Below are positions 9,944-21,703 of a stretch of 64,000 nt of DNA, piece after piece. The stretch's first letter is position 1. Each line of letters starts with the position of its first letter. The notes under the pieces are model-generated. The model had not been told where the DNA came from, did not search any database, and was given only the letters and a program-made list of their open reading frames with translations. Source of the DNA: Paraburkholderia bonniea (GTDB lineage: Bacteria > Pseudomonadota > Gammaproteobacteria > Burkholderiales > Burkholderiaceae); contig NZ_QPEQ01000001.1 of NCBI RefSeq assembly GCF_009455625.1, positions 2,666,001 through 2,730,000 on the forward strand. The letters run 5' to 3'. Made by a program: the position numbers and the translations under genes.

Positions 9944-10377
9944 CGTGTGTGTTCCTCTTTATATCCATTTGGATAGTTGAATGACGGTTCCGGCCGCCCT
10001 CGGTCAGCGCTCATCACATCAGCCGGCTAGCCCGCGCTGCTCCGTAAGCGCGCATTTTAGCTCCCGCTCACTAGCCCCCTGCCCGTGCCATCAGCACCCG
10101 TGAGTTTTCGCTGGCACCACCCGCCGTATCTCTACAATGAGCGACTTTGCCTGATTCAAACTCAGGGTTCTCTGCCTGACGCACAAGATTGCCAGCGGGA
10201 TGCATGAGTGCGCCAAAGACACCTGCTCTTGCGCTGCAGCCGCTTGACTGCGCACGGGTGCCAGTTGCATTTGCGTTTGCGTTGAAGCACGTCTACTTCT
10301 GCTTCTGTCAACGATCTGCATGCGGCGCGTGGCCCTGTCCAATTCACTCGGGTTATCCCTTTGCTCCCTTGTCCACC

Positions 10378-12021
10378 ATGCACGCTCTGACTACTTCGCC
10401 CACTTCTTCGCTGACCCGCCACGCCGCCCCGGATGGTGCTGCATTGTCCAACAGACCTTGCGCCGCCGCACCATCGCATCGTGGCCTCGTGCGCGGCGCA
10501 ATCCTGCTGCTGGCATGCGCGGCGCTGCTTGGGGCATCCCCCGCCGAAGCACGCAAAAAAACCGCCCATCCATCCGTCAATGTCAGTACCGTGCTGCCGC
10601 CTTCGGTGATGGCGGGTTTGCGGCAAGCCAAGGTGCCGTTGTCAGCGCTCAGCGTCGTGGTGGAAAAGATCGGATCCCCCACCCCCATCGTCGCGCTCAA
10701 TGCGGGCCAGCAGATGCTGCCCGCTTCGACCATGAAGCTCGTCACGACCTATGCGGGCCTGTCGCTGCTCGGTCCGGATTATCGCTGGCGCACCACGGCC
10801 TACACCGATGGCACCGTCGACAGCAATGGCATGCTGCACGGCAACCTGTATCTCCAGGGCACCGGGGACCCCAAGCTAGTGCCAGAAGAGCTGATTGACC
10901 TGGTACAGAAAATTCGCAAAACGGGCATTAATGGCATTGATGGTTCACTGGTGCTCGACAAGCGCTTTTTTGATCCTTCGACGCGTGATCTGCCAGCCTT
11001 CGACAGCGATCTCAACGCCCCCTATAACGTCGGCCCTGATCCGCTGCTGTATGCCTTCAAGTCGCTTTCTTTCACTCTCACGCCAACACCCGATGGCACC
11101 GTCACCATTGAAGTGCTGCCCGCGCTCGCCCAGTTGCAAATTGACAACCAGTTGCGCTCAAGCAGCGGACCATGCCGCAATGAGGCCACCGCACTCGCCC
11201 CCAGCGTCACAACGAACCCCGGCGGCACACTCTCAGCCCAGTTTCAGGGTGACTATCCGCTGCGTTGTGGCGCACGCACCATCAACATCGCCGTGCTGGA
11301 CCATACGACCTTCTTCTCTGGTGGCTTTCTCGCGTTATGGCAGCAAACCGGGGGCACGTTTAACGGCACGACCCTCGAAGGCCCGGTGCCGCCAGGCGCG
11401 CATCTGGTGGCGACCCATCGCGGCCCGGTTCTAGCGGATGTCGTGCGGGATATCAACAAATTCAGCAACAACACGATGGCGCGCAACCTGTTCCTGACCA
11501 TCGGCGCGGCGATGGGCAAACCGCCTGCTACGCCAGAACAGTCCGCCCGTGTCATCGAAGACTTCCTGCACCGCAACGGGCTGCCCATGGAGCATCTAGC
11601 GCTCGAGAACGGCTCGGGACTGTCGCGCAACGAGCATATTTCTACGCTGGCGCTGGCTGACCTGCTGCAAAACGCGAACGCCAGCCCGGTAGCTCAGGCG
11701 TTCGTCGAATCACTTCCGATAGCAGGCGTCGATGGCACCATGCGCAAGCGCCTGACAGCCCGGCCAGTAGGTGGCAATGCACACATCAAGACCGGCACGC
11801 TGCGTGATGTGCGTGCGATTGCGGGCTATGTGGCATCGGCAGATGGCAATAGCTATGTGGTGGTCAGCCTGATTAACGATGACCATGCTGAAGCCGCCCA
11901 GGCCGTACACGATGCGCTGCTCGAATGGGTCTACGCCGGACCATCGCAACCCATTGCTGTACCGGCGGCCAAAGCGCGTGGCAAATCCAGGAAAAACCCG
12001 CAGCGCCGTGCCGGGCATTGA
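10378..12021 (+). CDS. dacB: D-alanyl-D-alanine carboxypeptidase/endopeptidase (PBP4, S13 family)
   Basis: This 547-residue penicillin-binding protein has all three active-site motifs: S117-T-M-K120 in PASTMKL, S363-N-N in KFSNNTMARN, and K471-T-G in HIKTGTLRDV. The 240-residue spacing between the first two motifs shows the large insertion typical of the DacB/S13 class. Family role: trims or cleaves cross-links in periplasmic peptidoglycan. Start: the frame is open further upstream, but the ATG at 10378 gives a plausible signal peptide (AILLLACAALLGASPAEA); no clear ribosome site precedes it, so the start is less certain than the product. It stands alone on the plus strand. Confidence 0.9.
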   Translation: MHALTTSPTSSLTRHAAPDGAALSNRPCAAAPSHRGLVRGAILLLACAALLGASPAEARKKTAHPSVNVSTVLPPSVMAGLRQAKVPLSALSVVVEKIGSPTPIVALNAGQQMLPASTMKLVTTYAGLSLLGPDYRWRTTAYTDGTVDSNGMLHGNLYLQGTGDPKLVPEELIDLVQKIRKTGINGIDGSLVLDKRFFDPSTRDLPAFDSDLNAPYNVGPDPLLYAFKSLSFTLTPTPDGTVTIEVLPALAQLQIDNQLRSSSGPCRNEATALAPSVTTNPGGTLSAQFQGDYPLRCGARTINIAVLDHTTFFSGGFLALWQQTGGTFNGTTLEGPVPPGAHLVATHRGPVLADVVRDINKFSNNTMARNLFLTIGAAMGKPPATPEQSARVIEDFLHRNGLPMEHLALENGSGLSRNEHISTLALADLLQNANASPVAQAFVESLPIAGVDGTMRKRLTARPVGGNAHIKTGTLRDVRAIAGYVASADGNSYVVVSLINDDHAEAAQAVHDALLEWVYAGPSQPIAVPAAKARGKSRKNPQRRAGH

Positions 12022-12266
12022 GTAATTCCTCTAGCGAAATCGGGCAAAAAGCCGCTCGCGGCCAGCAACGGAACGTGTACGCTGTCGGGCAGTGTTTGAA
12101 ACGCGCGACAGCTCCGCTGCGAAAGCCTCCATCAAGGGTTTGCAGTTCGCTCTAGTGCCTGGGGGCGGCCCGCCTTACGTCCCTCGCAAACACCATCAAT
12201 CAGCACGATAACGACAACACCCTGCCGCACGCTATGCAGCAGTGGGGACCCCGGAGGACGACACCC

Positions 12267-13238
12267 ATGCAATTCGATGCCGAATTGCTCCTGCTTGCCA
12301 TGGCTCCAGTCTTTCTTGCATGCATCAGCTGGGAAGCATGGCACCTGCACCGCACACGCCCCACCGAGCACCTTTACAGCTGGCGCGACACCGCCTGCAA
12401 CGCCGCGCTGGCATTGCTGCAGCAAGCGGCGGACAAGCTCGCGTGGCTGTTCGTGCTCCCGGTGTATGCGTATGTGTATACGCACTGGCGTCTGTTCACC
12501 TGGCAAGCTGGCTGGCTGTCGTTTCTGCTTTTATTCGTCGCGCAAGACCTGCTGTATTACGTTTTTCACCGTTGCAGCCACCGGGTGCGCTGGCTGTGGG
12601 CCGCGCATGTCGTGCATCACTCGTCGGAGCGGCTGAATTTTTCGACCGCGTTTCGCCAGAGTCTGATGTATCCCGTAGCGGGCATGTGGCTGTTCTGGAT
12701 TCCGCTGGCGCTGCTGGGGTTTCCTCCCGCGCAGATTGTCGCCATCGTGCTCATCAATCTGGGGTTTCAGTTCTTCGTTCACACCCAAACCGTGGGACGG
12801 CTGGGCTGGCTCGAATATCTGTTCAACACGCCATCGATTCATCGCGTGCATCACGCGCGCAATCGCGCTTATATCGACCGCAACTATGCCGGTGTGCTCG
12901 TGATCTGGGACCGGCTATTTGGCAGCTATGTCGACGAAGATCCGCTTGAGGCACCGGTGTACGGCATCGTCGAGCCGCTGCATACCTATAACCCGCTGAA
13001 GGCGACGTTTCACGAATGGCATGCGATGGTCCGCGACGTGATTCGCATGCCAGGCTGGCGCGACAAGCTGCATGCTGTATTCGGCCCGCCTGAGTGGCCA
13101 GGCCTCTGGCGGCAGCGGCATGCATTGCCTGGCGCAACTGGCGCAACACCCGATGCAATAAAGAGCGCCGCACCAAACGCTCCTGAAAACCCTATGGCCG
13201 CGTTTGAAACACCGCGCGGCCCGCACCAGAGTCTGTAA
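12267..13238 (+). CDS. Sterol desaturase / fatty acid hydroxylase family membrane protein
   Basis: A 323-residue integral membrane protein with the eight-histidine di-iron motifs of this superfamily: HRCSH (HX3H), HVVHHS (HX2HH), and HRVHHARN near the third cluster. About four hydrophobic helices precede and separate them. Family role: oxygen-dependent hydroxylation or desaturation of lipids at the cytoplasmic face of the membrane. The lipid substrate is unknown here. The ATG at 12267 is preceded by GGAGG at a good distance, better than the upstream in-frame ATG at 12234. It is followed after 81 bp by a GDSL hydrolase gene on the same strand. Confidence 0.85.
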   Translation: MQFDAELLLLAMAPVFLACISWEAWHLHRTRPTEHLYSWRDTACNAALALLQQAADKLAWLFVLPVYAYVYTHWRLFTWQAGWLSFLLLFVAQDLLYYVFHRCSHRVRWLWAAHVVHHSSERLNFSTAFRQSLMYPVAGMWLFWIPLALLGFPPAQIVAIVLINLGFQFFVHTQTVGRLGWLEYLFNTPSIHRVHHARNRAYIDRNYAGVLVIWDRLFGSYVDEDPLEAPVYGIVEPLHTYNPLKATFHEWHAMVRDVIRMPGWRDKLHAVFGPPEWPGLWRQRHALPGATGATPDAIKSAAPNAPENPMAAFETPRGPHQSL

Positions 13239-13319
13239 GCTGCTGTCACGCCGCGCATGCGGCGAACGCTGCCTGCATCACACGGCAAGAACGCCATTTA
13301 TACGAGGAGATGAAGTCAC

Positions 13320-14447
13320 ATGAAACACTACGGCTCACCACACCGGAACCTGCTGCGCATGGCGCAAGTTGCCGTCGCCAGCGCGGCGTTCGTCATGCTT
13401 GCTGCCTGCGGCGGCGGAGACGACAACAACAATGCCAGCACCCCTGCTGGCGGAATCAAACTGCAGGTGGTGTCGTTTGGCGACAGCCTGTCAGATACCG
13501 GCACGTATTCGCCGGTGATTCAGGCCAACTTCGGCGGTGGACGCTTCACCACTAACCCAGGCGAAGTCTGGACGCAGAAGATTGCGGAATACTACGGCGG
13601 CACACTCACGCCAGCGTACTTGGGCGGCTTTGGCAAGCCATTGGCCGCGTCGACCGGGCTGGGTTATGCCCAGGGTGGCTCGCGGATCACCGATCCAAAC
13701 GGCATTGGACATGCTCCCGCTGGCATGCCTGATTACGCCCAGGCCACCACGGTGCCGGTCCAGACACAGATCCAGCAGTACATCGCGGCGAATGGCAGCT
13801 TCAACGCGAACCAGTTGGTCCTGGTGAACGGCGGTGCCAACGACATCTTTTATCAAGCCACCGCGGCAGGCGCGGCAATCGCAGCAGGGGCCGACCCGGT
13901 AGCGACCCAGCAAAACACAGCCCAGCAAGTCGGGCTGGCAGCGCAGCAATTAGCTAACTCCGTCGCGCAGATCATCCAGGCTGGTGCGACACACGTCGTG
14001 CTCATCAACCTGCCGAATCTGGGCTCAACGCCGCAAGCTATCGCAACCGGCGCGCAAACCACGCTGACAGGGCTGGCGGGGCTTTTCAACAAGACGCTCG
14101 CGGGTACCCTGGCGGCTTTGCAAGTTGATCCAGCCAAGCTGATCCAGATCGACACCTACACCTGGCAGGACAACTTGCTGGCTAACTATCAGGCCAATGG
14201 CTTTACGGTTTCGAATACCGATACCGCCTGTAACCTGAAAGCGATGGTGGCAGCGGCAACCGCGTTTGGTGCGCCGTCGCCGAGTGCTTTTGGCACGGCG
14301 CTATTCTGTTCACCGCAAACCTATACCGTGCAGAACGCTGACCAGACATACATCTTCGCCGACTCGGTACACCCGAGCACCAAGGTGCATGCGATGTTCG
14401 CGCAGTACGTGGAAACGCAGATCGCCGCTACGGGTCTGGGTAAGTAA
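13320..14447 (+). CDS. SGNH/GDSL hydrolase lipoprotein (lipase/esterase)
   Basis: A 375-residue predicted lipoprotein: signal with lipobox LAAC, acylated Cys at about residue 31, followed by a Gly/Asp/Asn linker. The SGNH blocks are clear: block I VSFGDSLSDTGTY with the nucleophilic Ser, block III VNGGANDIF, and block V DSVHPS with the Asp and His. The order and spacing match the GDSL lipases/acylhydrolases secreted by Burkholderia and Pseudomonas. It probably hydrolyses lipid or aryl esters at the outer membrane or cell surface. AGGAG is found about 11 bp before the ATG. A very strong terminator follows. Confidence 0.88.
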   Translation: MKHYGSPHRNLLRMAQVAVASAAFVMLAACGGGDDNNNASTPAGGIKLQVVSFGDSLSDTGTYSPVIQANFGGGRFTTNPGEVWTQKIAEYYGGTLTPAYLGGFGKPLAASTGLGYAQGGSRITDPNGIGHAPAGMPDYAQATTVPVQTQIQQYIAANGSFNANQLVLVNGGANDIFYQATAAGAAIAAGADPVATQQNTAQQVGLAAQQLANSVAQIIQAGATHVVLINLPNLGSTPQAIATGAQTTLTGLAGLFNKTLAGTLAALQVDPAKLIQIDTYTWQDNLLANYQANGFTVSNTDTACNLKAMVAAATAFGAPSPSAFGTALFCSPQTYTVQNADQTYIFADSVHPSTKVHAMFAQYVETQIAATGLGK

Positions 14448-14494
14448 AGTCTGTGCTGCCGCTGGTTTCAGCTGGTTTCAACTAGCGGCAGCAC

Positions 14495-14546
14495 CGCAAA
14501 AGATAAAGCCCGGCTTGTGACTCGAAGCCGGGCTTTATCTTTTGCG
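14495..14546. terminator. Perfect 22-bp hairpin terminator
   Basis: Arms 14495-14516 and 14525-14546 pair without mismatch around an 8-nt loop; the stem contains AAGATAAAGCCCGGCTT and ends in a T-rich arm. It ends the GDSL hydrolase transcript and could also serve the converging tsaC transcript. Confidence 0.9.
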
Positions 14547-14666
14547 CGTGTCATACCTGAGTCAATGAGGTGCAGCCTGGACACGAGCCTGGATTGCGCC
14601 AAACCTCCGCGCTCTCCGCACCCTCCGCCACTCGCCGCTTACTGCCTGCCATCTGGCGCGTACCGC

Positions 14667-15707
14667 CTAAATTTGCGTGTCGAACGCTGCTGCTGCCCGG
14701 CCTAGACGGTCATTGACCGCGATCCACTCAGGCGTACTGGGCAATTTTTCGATCAGGATGCGCGTGACGTTCGCCCGGTCCAAGGTCCGCAGCAAGCTAT
14801 ATAGCGCACGGGCGTAACTCTGTGGATCTTCTGGCGCGGCGACGAAATGCACGCCATCGGCCTGCGCCCAAAGACCCGCACGCGAAGCTCGTGCGACCAG
14901 CGCGACGCGCTCATGGGCGAGGCTTGCGTGACGCAGGAGTGTTTCCAGTGCCTCGAACGGCAGCAAGACGAGCGGCGTTCCTGGCGCGTAATGCGCCTTG
15001 AGCGTACCCGACGCGCGCGGCGTGCTGGCATCCGAGCCATCGGCCAGACGAGGCGCTTCGCCCAGCACGGCCGCGATCTCAGCGGGAGTGACCCGCCCCG
15101 GACGCAACAGCACCGGAAAACCACGGGACAGGTCAAGAATGGTCGATTCGATCCCAACCTCTGACGCGCCGCCATCCAGCACATGAATCGCACCACCAAA
15201 CTCATCACGCACATGCTGTGCCGTGGTGGGACTCACGTGGCCAAAGCGGTTCGCCGAGGGCGCGGCGACGCCGCCATGCCCAGCACGGCGCGCACTGAAC
15301 GCCGTCAGCAACGCCTGAGCCACCGGGTGCGACGGGCAGCGCAAACCAATCGAATCCTGCCCTCCGCTCACGGCTGCGGGAATTCGTGTGGCCCGCTTCA
15401 AGATCAGCGTGAGCGGCCCTGGCCAGAACGCGTCAACCAGTTGCTGCGCGCTGGCTGGCCAAGCTTCAACCCAGTAACGCGGGTCGCCCTGCGGAGCGAG
15501 ATGAACAATGACCGGGTGATTCGCTGGCCGCCCTTTCGCCGCGTAAATGCGCGCGACGGCTTCTGTGCTGGCAGCGTCTCCGCCGAGGCCATAGACGGTT
15601 TCAGTGGGAAACGCGACCAGTTCGCCCGCATCAAGCAAAGCCGCCGCATGGTCGATCTGTGCGGCGTCCGGCATGGATGCATCAGCAGAATGGGGATGAT
15701 CGGACAT
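14667..15707 (-). CDS. tsaC: L-threonylcarbamoyladenylate synthase (Sua5/YciO/YrdC with Sua5 domain)
   Basis: A 346-residue long-form (Sua5-type) enzyme. The YrdC domain holds LVAFPTETVYGLGGDA, YAAKGRPANHPVIVH and GSITL-like nucleotide-binding residues (SANRFGHVSPTT), and a C-terminal Sua5 domain of about 120 residues follows the linker (RASGTLKAHYAPGTPLVLL). Role: makes threonylcarbamoyl-AMP from Thr, bicarbonate and ATP for the universal t6A37 modification of ANN-decoding tRNAs. The start is uncertain: ATG at 15707 is used here, an upstream TTG and a downstream ATG (15674) are also possible, and none has a strong ribosome site. It is the last gene of the minus-strand pgk-to-tsaC series. Confidence 0.88.
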   Translation of the reverse strand: MSDHPHSADASMPDAAQIDHAAALLDAGELVAFPTETVYGLGGDAASTEAVARIYAAKGRPANHPVIVHLAPQGDPRYWVEAWPASAQQLVDAFWPGPLTLILKRATRIPAAVSGGQDSIGLRCPSHPVAQALLTAFSARRAGHGGVAAPSANRFGHVSPTTAQHVRDEFGGAIHVLDGGASEVGIESTILDLSRGFPVLLRPGRVTPAEIAAVLGEAPRLADGSDASTPRASGTLKAHYAPGTPLVLLPFEALETLLRHASLAHERVALVARASRAGLWAQADGVHFVAAPEDPQSYARALYSLLRTLDRANVTRILIEKLPSTPEWIAVNDRLGRAAAAFDTQI

Positions 15708-15804
15708 GGGGCGGTGGCTCAGCAAAACGGTGATGGATCAAAGAAAGGATGGCACCGGCAAGGCGATCATTCGGGAATAACCCGGGGATAACCCGGAAAT
15801 AACA

Positions 15805-17010
15805 TCAGGCATTCGCCATATGCAGCAGCCGGGCACAGTCTCGAGCTGCCGCGCGCGCTTCATCAAGCGTTGCCGCCGTGAAATTGACATGCCCCATCTT
15901 GCGCCCCCGGCGGGCCTCTTCCTTGCCATACAAATGCAGGCGCGCCGCAGGCAACGCCGCAACGTCGGCCCACGGCGGCGTTACTGGATGAACCACAGAC
16001 TCACCACCCTGCACGGGGAACCACACGTCACCAAGAATATTCAGCATCGCCGCAGGCGAATGCTGACGCGTATCGCCCAGCGGCATTCCGGTCATCGTCC
16101 GGACTTGCTGCTCGAACTGGCTAGTCGCGCAGGCATCAACGGTGTAGTGGCCAGAATTGTGCGGACGGGGTGCCATTTCGTTGGCCACCAGTGAGCCGTC
16201 TTCCAGGATGAAGAACTCCACGCACAGCACGCCAACGTAGCCCAGTTTTTCGGCAATCTGCAACGCGGCTTGCTGGGCCTGCTGCACGAGCTGCGCGTTA
16301 GCGTCGGGGGCCGGAACGACCGTCAGCGCCAGCACGCCGTCATGATGCGTGTTTTGCGCCAGCGGATAGACCGCCGCGGCACCGTGAACCCCACGGGCGA
16401 TCAGCGCCGACACCTCGAACTTCAGCGGCAGGCGCTTTTCGAGTACGCAGGCGATGCCACCCAGCGCGGCATGCGCTTCACGCACTTCCTGGGCGTTGCT
16501 CACCCGCGCCTGGCCTTTACCGTCATAGCCAAGCCGGGCCGTCTTGAGGATGCCCGGCAACACGGCTTCAAGCTCCGCATCACCAAGCGCCGCCAGCGCG
16601 GCGGACGATTCGATCACCACATAAGGCGCGACCGGCACCCCCGCTGACGCGATAAAGCGCTTCTCGGCAATCCGCTCCTGGGCAATCGCAACGCACCGCC
16701 CGGCCGGGCTGACGAAAGTGCTGCGCGCGAGAAAATCCAGGCTGGCCGCAGGCACATTTTCAAATTCGGTCGATACGGCAGCACACAGCCGGGCCAGTTC
16801 AGTCAGCGCGGTTGGGTCGTCGTAGGCCGCACACACATGCCGGTCCGCCACGGCACCGGCCGGGCTATTGGCATCGGGATCAAGCACCGCAACGCGATAA
16901 CCCATCGCCTGAGCGGCAAAACAGAACATGCGGCCAAGCTGACCGCCGCCCACCATGCCAAGCCATGCGCCTGGCAAGATGGGGGACGTGGGGGAGGTAT
17001 CTGGATTCAT
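15805..17010 (-). CDS. purK: 5-(carboxyamino)imidazole ribonucleotide synthase
   Basis: A 401-residue ATP-grasp enzyme starting with the family signature [18 protein letters not shown], followed by [15 protein letters not shown] and the ATP-grasp core ([31 protein letters not shown]). It converts AIR, ATP and bicarbonate to N5-CAIR in de novo purine synthesis. PurE, encoded 65 bp upstream on the same strand, takes the next step, so the genes form a functional pair, probably one transcript with purC. Confidence 0.95.
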   Translation of the reverse strand: MNPDTSPTSPILPGAWLGMVGGGQLGRMFCFAAQAMGYRVAVLDPDANSPAGAVADRHVCAAYDDPTALTELARLCAAVSTEFENVPAASLDFLARSTFVSPAGRCVAIAQERIAEKRFIASAGVPVAPYVVIESSAALAALGDAELEAVLPGILKTARLGYDGKGQARVSNAQEVREAHAALGGIACVLEKRLPLKFEVSALIARGVHGAAAVYPLAQNTHHDGVLALTVVPAPDANAQLVQQAQQAALQIAEKLGYVGVLCVEFFILEDGSLVANEMAPRPHNSGHYTVDACATSQFEQQVRTMTGMPLGDTRQHSPAAMLNILGDVWFPVQGGESVVHPVTPPWADVAALPAARLHLYGKEEARRGRKMGHVNFTAATLDEARAAARDCARLLHMANA

Positions 17011-17075
17011 CTGAATGGTCGGTCACAGCCAGCGCACCTGCGCTGGCCGGGTCTGGCAAAAAACAGCCTGAACGC

Positions 17076-17594
17076 TTACAACGCAGGCAAGGTCATCGCA
17101 TGCGCCGCTTCGTTTTGCCGCGTGCGAAACGCGGCTAGCAAGCTGACATAGTGCGGGTGCGCCCCGCTCAACACCGACACGGCAAACAGCGCCGCATTCG
17201 CCGCGCCGGCTTCGCCAATCGCAAAGGTTGCCACCGGCACGCCTTTCGGCATTTGCACAATCGAATGCAGGGAATCGACACCTTTCAGATAGCGGCTGGC
17301 AACCGGCACACCCAACACCGGCAAGGTGGTTTTAGCCGCCAGCATGCCAGGCAGGTGCGCTGCGCCGCCCGCGCCCGCAATAATCGCCTGCAAACCACGC
17401 TCGCGGGCGCGCTCCGCATAGGCAAACATTTCATCAGGCATGCGGTGCGCGGAGACCACCTTCGCTTCGTATGGCACACCGAATTCCTGCAGGATCGCCA
17501 CAGCGTGCTTCATCGTGTCCCAGTCGGAACTGGAGCCCATCAGCACGCCCACCAGTGGCGCGCTATGTGTGTGGCTGGTTTGAATTTCGCTCAT
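17076..17594 (-). CDS. purE: N5-carboxyaminoimidazole ribonucleotide mutase
   Basis: A 172-residue class I Pur[14 protein letters not shown] with the phosphate-binding SSSD loop, [12 protein letters not shown] with the conserved His, [15 protein letters not shown] and [20 protein letters not shown] are diagnostic. It converts N5-CAIR to CAIR. AAGGAA precedes the ATG. The gene lies 24 bp downstream of purC and 65 bp upstream of purK on the minus strand. Confidence 0.96.
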   Translation of the reverse strand: MSEIQTSHTHSAPLVGVLMGSSSDWDTMKHAVAILQEFGVPYEAKVVSAHRMPDEMFAYAERARERGLQAIIAGAGGAAHLPGMLAAKTTLPVLGVPVASRYLKGVDSLHSIVQMPKGVPVATFAIGEAGAANAALFAVSVLSGAHPHYVSLLAAFRTRQNEAAHAMTLPAL

Positions 17595-17618
17595 CAGCGG
17601 AGTTCCTTATAGCGGCGC

Positions 17619-18515
17619 TCAAGCCTGAGCGAGCGTTTGACCGGTGAGACGTTCAAGCGCTTCACGGTATTTTTCAGCGGTTTTGGTGACAACCTCATCT
17701 GGCAACTTCGGCGCAGGGGCTTCTTTATTCCAGTTCTGGGTTTCGAGCCAGTCGCGCACGAACTGTTTATCGAACGATGGCGGATTGGTGCCAACCTGGT
17801 ATTGGTCAGCGGGCCAGAAGCGGGAGGAGTCAGCGGTCAAGGCCTCATCCATCAGATAGAGCTCACCCCGGGTGTCCAGGCCGAACTCAAACTTGGTGTC
17901 GGCAATGATGATGCCGCGCGTCGCGGCATAGGCGGCCGCGTCCTTGTAGAGCCGCAGCGAAATATCACGGATGGTGGCCGACAGCTCAGTGCCAATGCGG
18001 CGCTCCATCTCGTCGTAGCTGATGTTCTCGTCGTGATGACCCATCTCGGCTTTCGCGGCGGGCGTGAAAATCGGCTCAGGCAGCTTCTGCGCATTTTGCA
18101 AACCGGGCGGCAACTGCACGCCGCATACGGCACCGGTAGCCTGGTAATCTTTCCAGCCGCTACCCGCCAGATACCCCCGCACCACGGCTTCAACCAGAAT
18201 CGGCTCCAGCCGCTTCACGACTACCGCCCGGCCCTTCACCTGATCGACCTCATCAGGTGCCACCACGGATTCAGGGGTGATGCCGGTGAGATGGTTGGGC
18301 ACGATTGCCGACAGCTTGTCGAACCAGAAATTAGCCATCTGATTCAGCACCTGGCCCTTGGCCGGGATCGGTTCGCCCATGATGACGTCGAATGCCGACA
18401 GACGATCGGTGGTGACAATCAGCAACTGGTCTTTGCCCACCGCGTAATTGTCACGGACTTTGCCGCGGCCAAGCAGGGGTAGCGAGCGAAGCGTGGATTC
18501 GTAAAGGGAAGGCAT
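17619..18515 (-). CDS. purC: Phosphoribosylaminoimidazole-succinocarboxamide synthase
   Basis: A 298-residue SAICAR synthase of the longer type found in betaproteobacteria and fungi. Visible motifs: [13 protein letters not shown] near the N-terminus, [28 protein letters not shown], and [10 protein letters not shown]. It joins CAIR and aspartate with ATP. The ATG at 18515 (MPSLYESTL) is chosen over an upstream in-frame ATG because of its agreement with the family's usual N-terminus. A double hairpin separates it from the upstream fba gene, so purC-purE-purK may form their own transcription unit. Confidence 0.95.
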   Translation of the reverse strand: MPSLYESTLRSLPLLGRGKVRDNYAVGKDQLLIVTTDRLSAFDVIMGEPIPAKGQVLNQMANFWFDKLSAIVPNHLTGITPESVVAPDEVDQVKGRAVVVKRLEPILVEAVVRGYLAGSGWKDYQATGAVCGVQLPPGLQNAQKLPEPIFTPAAKAEMGHHDENISYDEMERRIGTELSATIRDISLRLYKDAAAYAATRGIIIADTKFEFGLDTRGELYLMDEALTADSSRFWPADQYQVGTNPPSFDKQFVRDWLETQNWNKEAPAPKLPDEVVTKTAEKYREALERLTGQTLAQA

Positions 18516-18558
18516 TGTCGTGACTCGCCAAAAATGAAACCAGAACAAAAAAGGGAAA

Positions 18559-18622
18559 CGCCGTTCCCCGGATCATGCGGGAACGGCGACCAGACAGCAA
18601 CCTGGCTTCACAGCCAGGTTGC
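18559..18622 (-). terminator. Two consecutive hairpins between fba and purC, the second a terminator
   Basis: Reading on the minus strand after fba: first a perfect 11-bp stem (18597-18607 / 18612-18622, 4-nt loop), then a perfect 10-bp stem CGCCGTTCCC / GGGAACGGCG (18559-18568 / 18579-18588) followed by TTTCCCTTTTTT. The second hairpin with its T tract is a good intrinsic terminator for the fba transcript. Confidence 0.8.
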
Positions 18623-18670
18623 ACTGCGACCTGCGAGTTATCGAACTATCAGCGAACGACCAGCAGACAA

Positions 18671-19735
18671 TCAGCGGACGATCTGCGCGAGAGCGCCCGA
18701 GCGGTATTTTTCAGCCATTTTTTCGAGTGACACCGGCTTGATCTTCGCCGCCTGACCTTCGCAGCCAAACGCCAGATAGCGGTCAACGCAAACCTGCTTC
18801 ATCGCTTCACGCGCGGGCTTCAGATAATCGCGCGGATCGAACTTTGACGGGTTTTCAACCAGGTAGCGCCGGATCGCGCCGGTGATCGCCAGACGCAGAT
18901 CGGTGTCGATATTGATCTTGCGCACGCCATGACGGATGCCTTCCTGGATTTCCTGCACTGGCACACCATAGGTTTCTTTCATGTCGCCACCGAACTCGCG
19001 GATTTCCGCCAGCAGTTCTTGCGGCACCGACGACGAACCATGCATGACCAAGTGGGTATTCGGAATACGCTGGTGAATTTCCTTGATGCGCTCGATGGAC
19101 AAAATATCGCCCGTCGGCTTCTTGCTGAACTTGTACGCCCCGTGCGAAGTGCCGATCGCAATCGCCAGCGCATCGCATTGTGTCAGTTTGACGAAATCAG
19201 CGGCTTGCTCAGGGTTGGTCAGAAGCTGCTCGCGGGTCATCGTGCCTTCCGCGCCGTGGCCGTCTTCCTTGTCGCCCTTCATGGTTTCAAGCGAGCCCAG
19301 CACGCCAAGTTCGGCTTCGACCGTCACGCCAATCGAATGCGCCAGCTCTACCACCTTGCGCGAAACCTCGACGTTGTATTCGTAAGAAGCCACGGTCTTG
19401 CCATCGGCCTCCAGCGAGCCATCCATCATCACGCTGCTAAAACCGCTGCGGATCGCGGCCATGCACACAGCGGGCGACTGGCCGTGGTCCTGGTGCATCA
19501 CCACCGGAATGTGTGGATACGATTCGATCGCGGCTTCGATCAAATGGCGCAGAAACGGTTCGCCCGAATACTTCCGGGCCCCGGCCGAAGCCTGCATGAT
19601 GACTGGCGCGCCGACCTGATCAGCGGCAGCCATGATTCCCTGAATTTGTTCGAGGTTGTTGACATTGAACGCTGGCAGCGCATAGCCGTTTTCCGCGGCA
19701 TGGTCCAGCAGTTGACGCATTGATACGAGAGGCAT
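18671..19735 (-). CDS. fba: Class II fructose-bisphosphate aldolase
   Basis: A 354-residue class II (zinc) aldolase of the Calvin-cycle subtype that proteobacteria also use for glycolysis and gluconeogenesis. Motifs: [15 protein letters not shown] near the start, [11 protein letters not shown] with a metal/catalytic His-Asp pair, [21 protein letters not shown] and HGSSSVP. It interconverts fructose 1,6-bisphosphate and the two triose phosphates. AGGAG lies 8 bp before the ATG. It follows pyk by 275 bp on the minus strand. Confidence 0.95.
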   Translation of the reverse strand: MPLVSMRQLLDHAAENGYALPAFNVNNLEQIQGIMAAADQVGAPVIMQASAGARKYSGEPFLRHLIEAAIESYPHIPVVMHQDHGQSPAVCMAAIRSGFSSVMMDGSLEADGKTVASYEYNVEVSRKVVELAHSIGVTVEAELGVLGSLETMKGDKEDGHGAEGTMTREQLLTNPEQAADFVKLTQCDALAIAIGTSHGAYKFSKKPTGDILSIERIKEIHQRIPNTHLVMHGSSSVPQELLAEIREFGGDMKETYGVPVQEIQEGIRHGVRKINIDTDLRLAITGAIRRYLVENPSKFDPRDYLKPAREAMKQVCVDRYLAFGCEGQAAKIKPVSLEKMAEKYRSGALAQIVR

Positions 19736-20010
19736 GGTGAAGCTCCTGAGATTGAAACGAATTGCTGTGCCGTCGGCATCAATTCCGGGATTTTATCGTG
19801 AAGCAAACCGCATACCCGGAACTGCGTAGCGGTAGGCCTTTGCGGCTGGCCTGACGGCACCGGTCTGTGCCGGTTGTGTTTGTGGGGTTTGATCTGCGTG
19901 ATCTACGTGATTTGTTTGATTTGCTGCCAGCGTGAGTGGCACAGCACCTCGCGCTGGCCACTCATCCGGGTCAATCAGTTATCCCGATGTATCCCGCCAT
20001 TCCAGCTAGC

Positions 20011-21447
<1,437 letters not shown>

Positions 21448-21703
21448 GTATCTCCTCGTCTGGCTGGAATCATCGGAATGAACGCCGCATGCGGCGGGCG
21501 TTACACGGAAAGGTGCGCCAGTGGAATCTGGCGCTGTAGCTCTAAAAACGCTGGAATGTGCCGCAGACAGGCCAACGGCAGGGCCAACTACAGGGCCAGC
21601 GGCAGCAGGACCCAATACGGGCGCAAGCGCCGCCCCAGCGCGTGCGCTCACGGCCTGCCTCAGCCGCAGCGCACGCCGGGCCCGTTTGGCGCAGGCCGCC
21701 ACG

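Noticed and set aside
14667..15725. tsaC starting at 15725
   Set aside because: That codon is a TTG without ribosome site; the ATG at 15707 is simpler, though the true start stays open.
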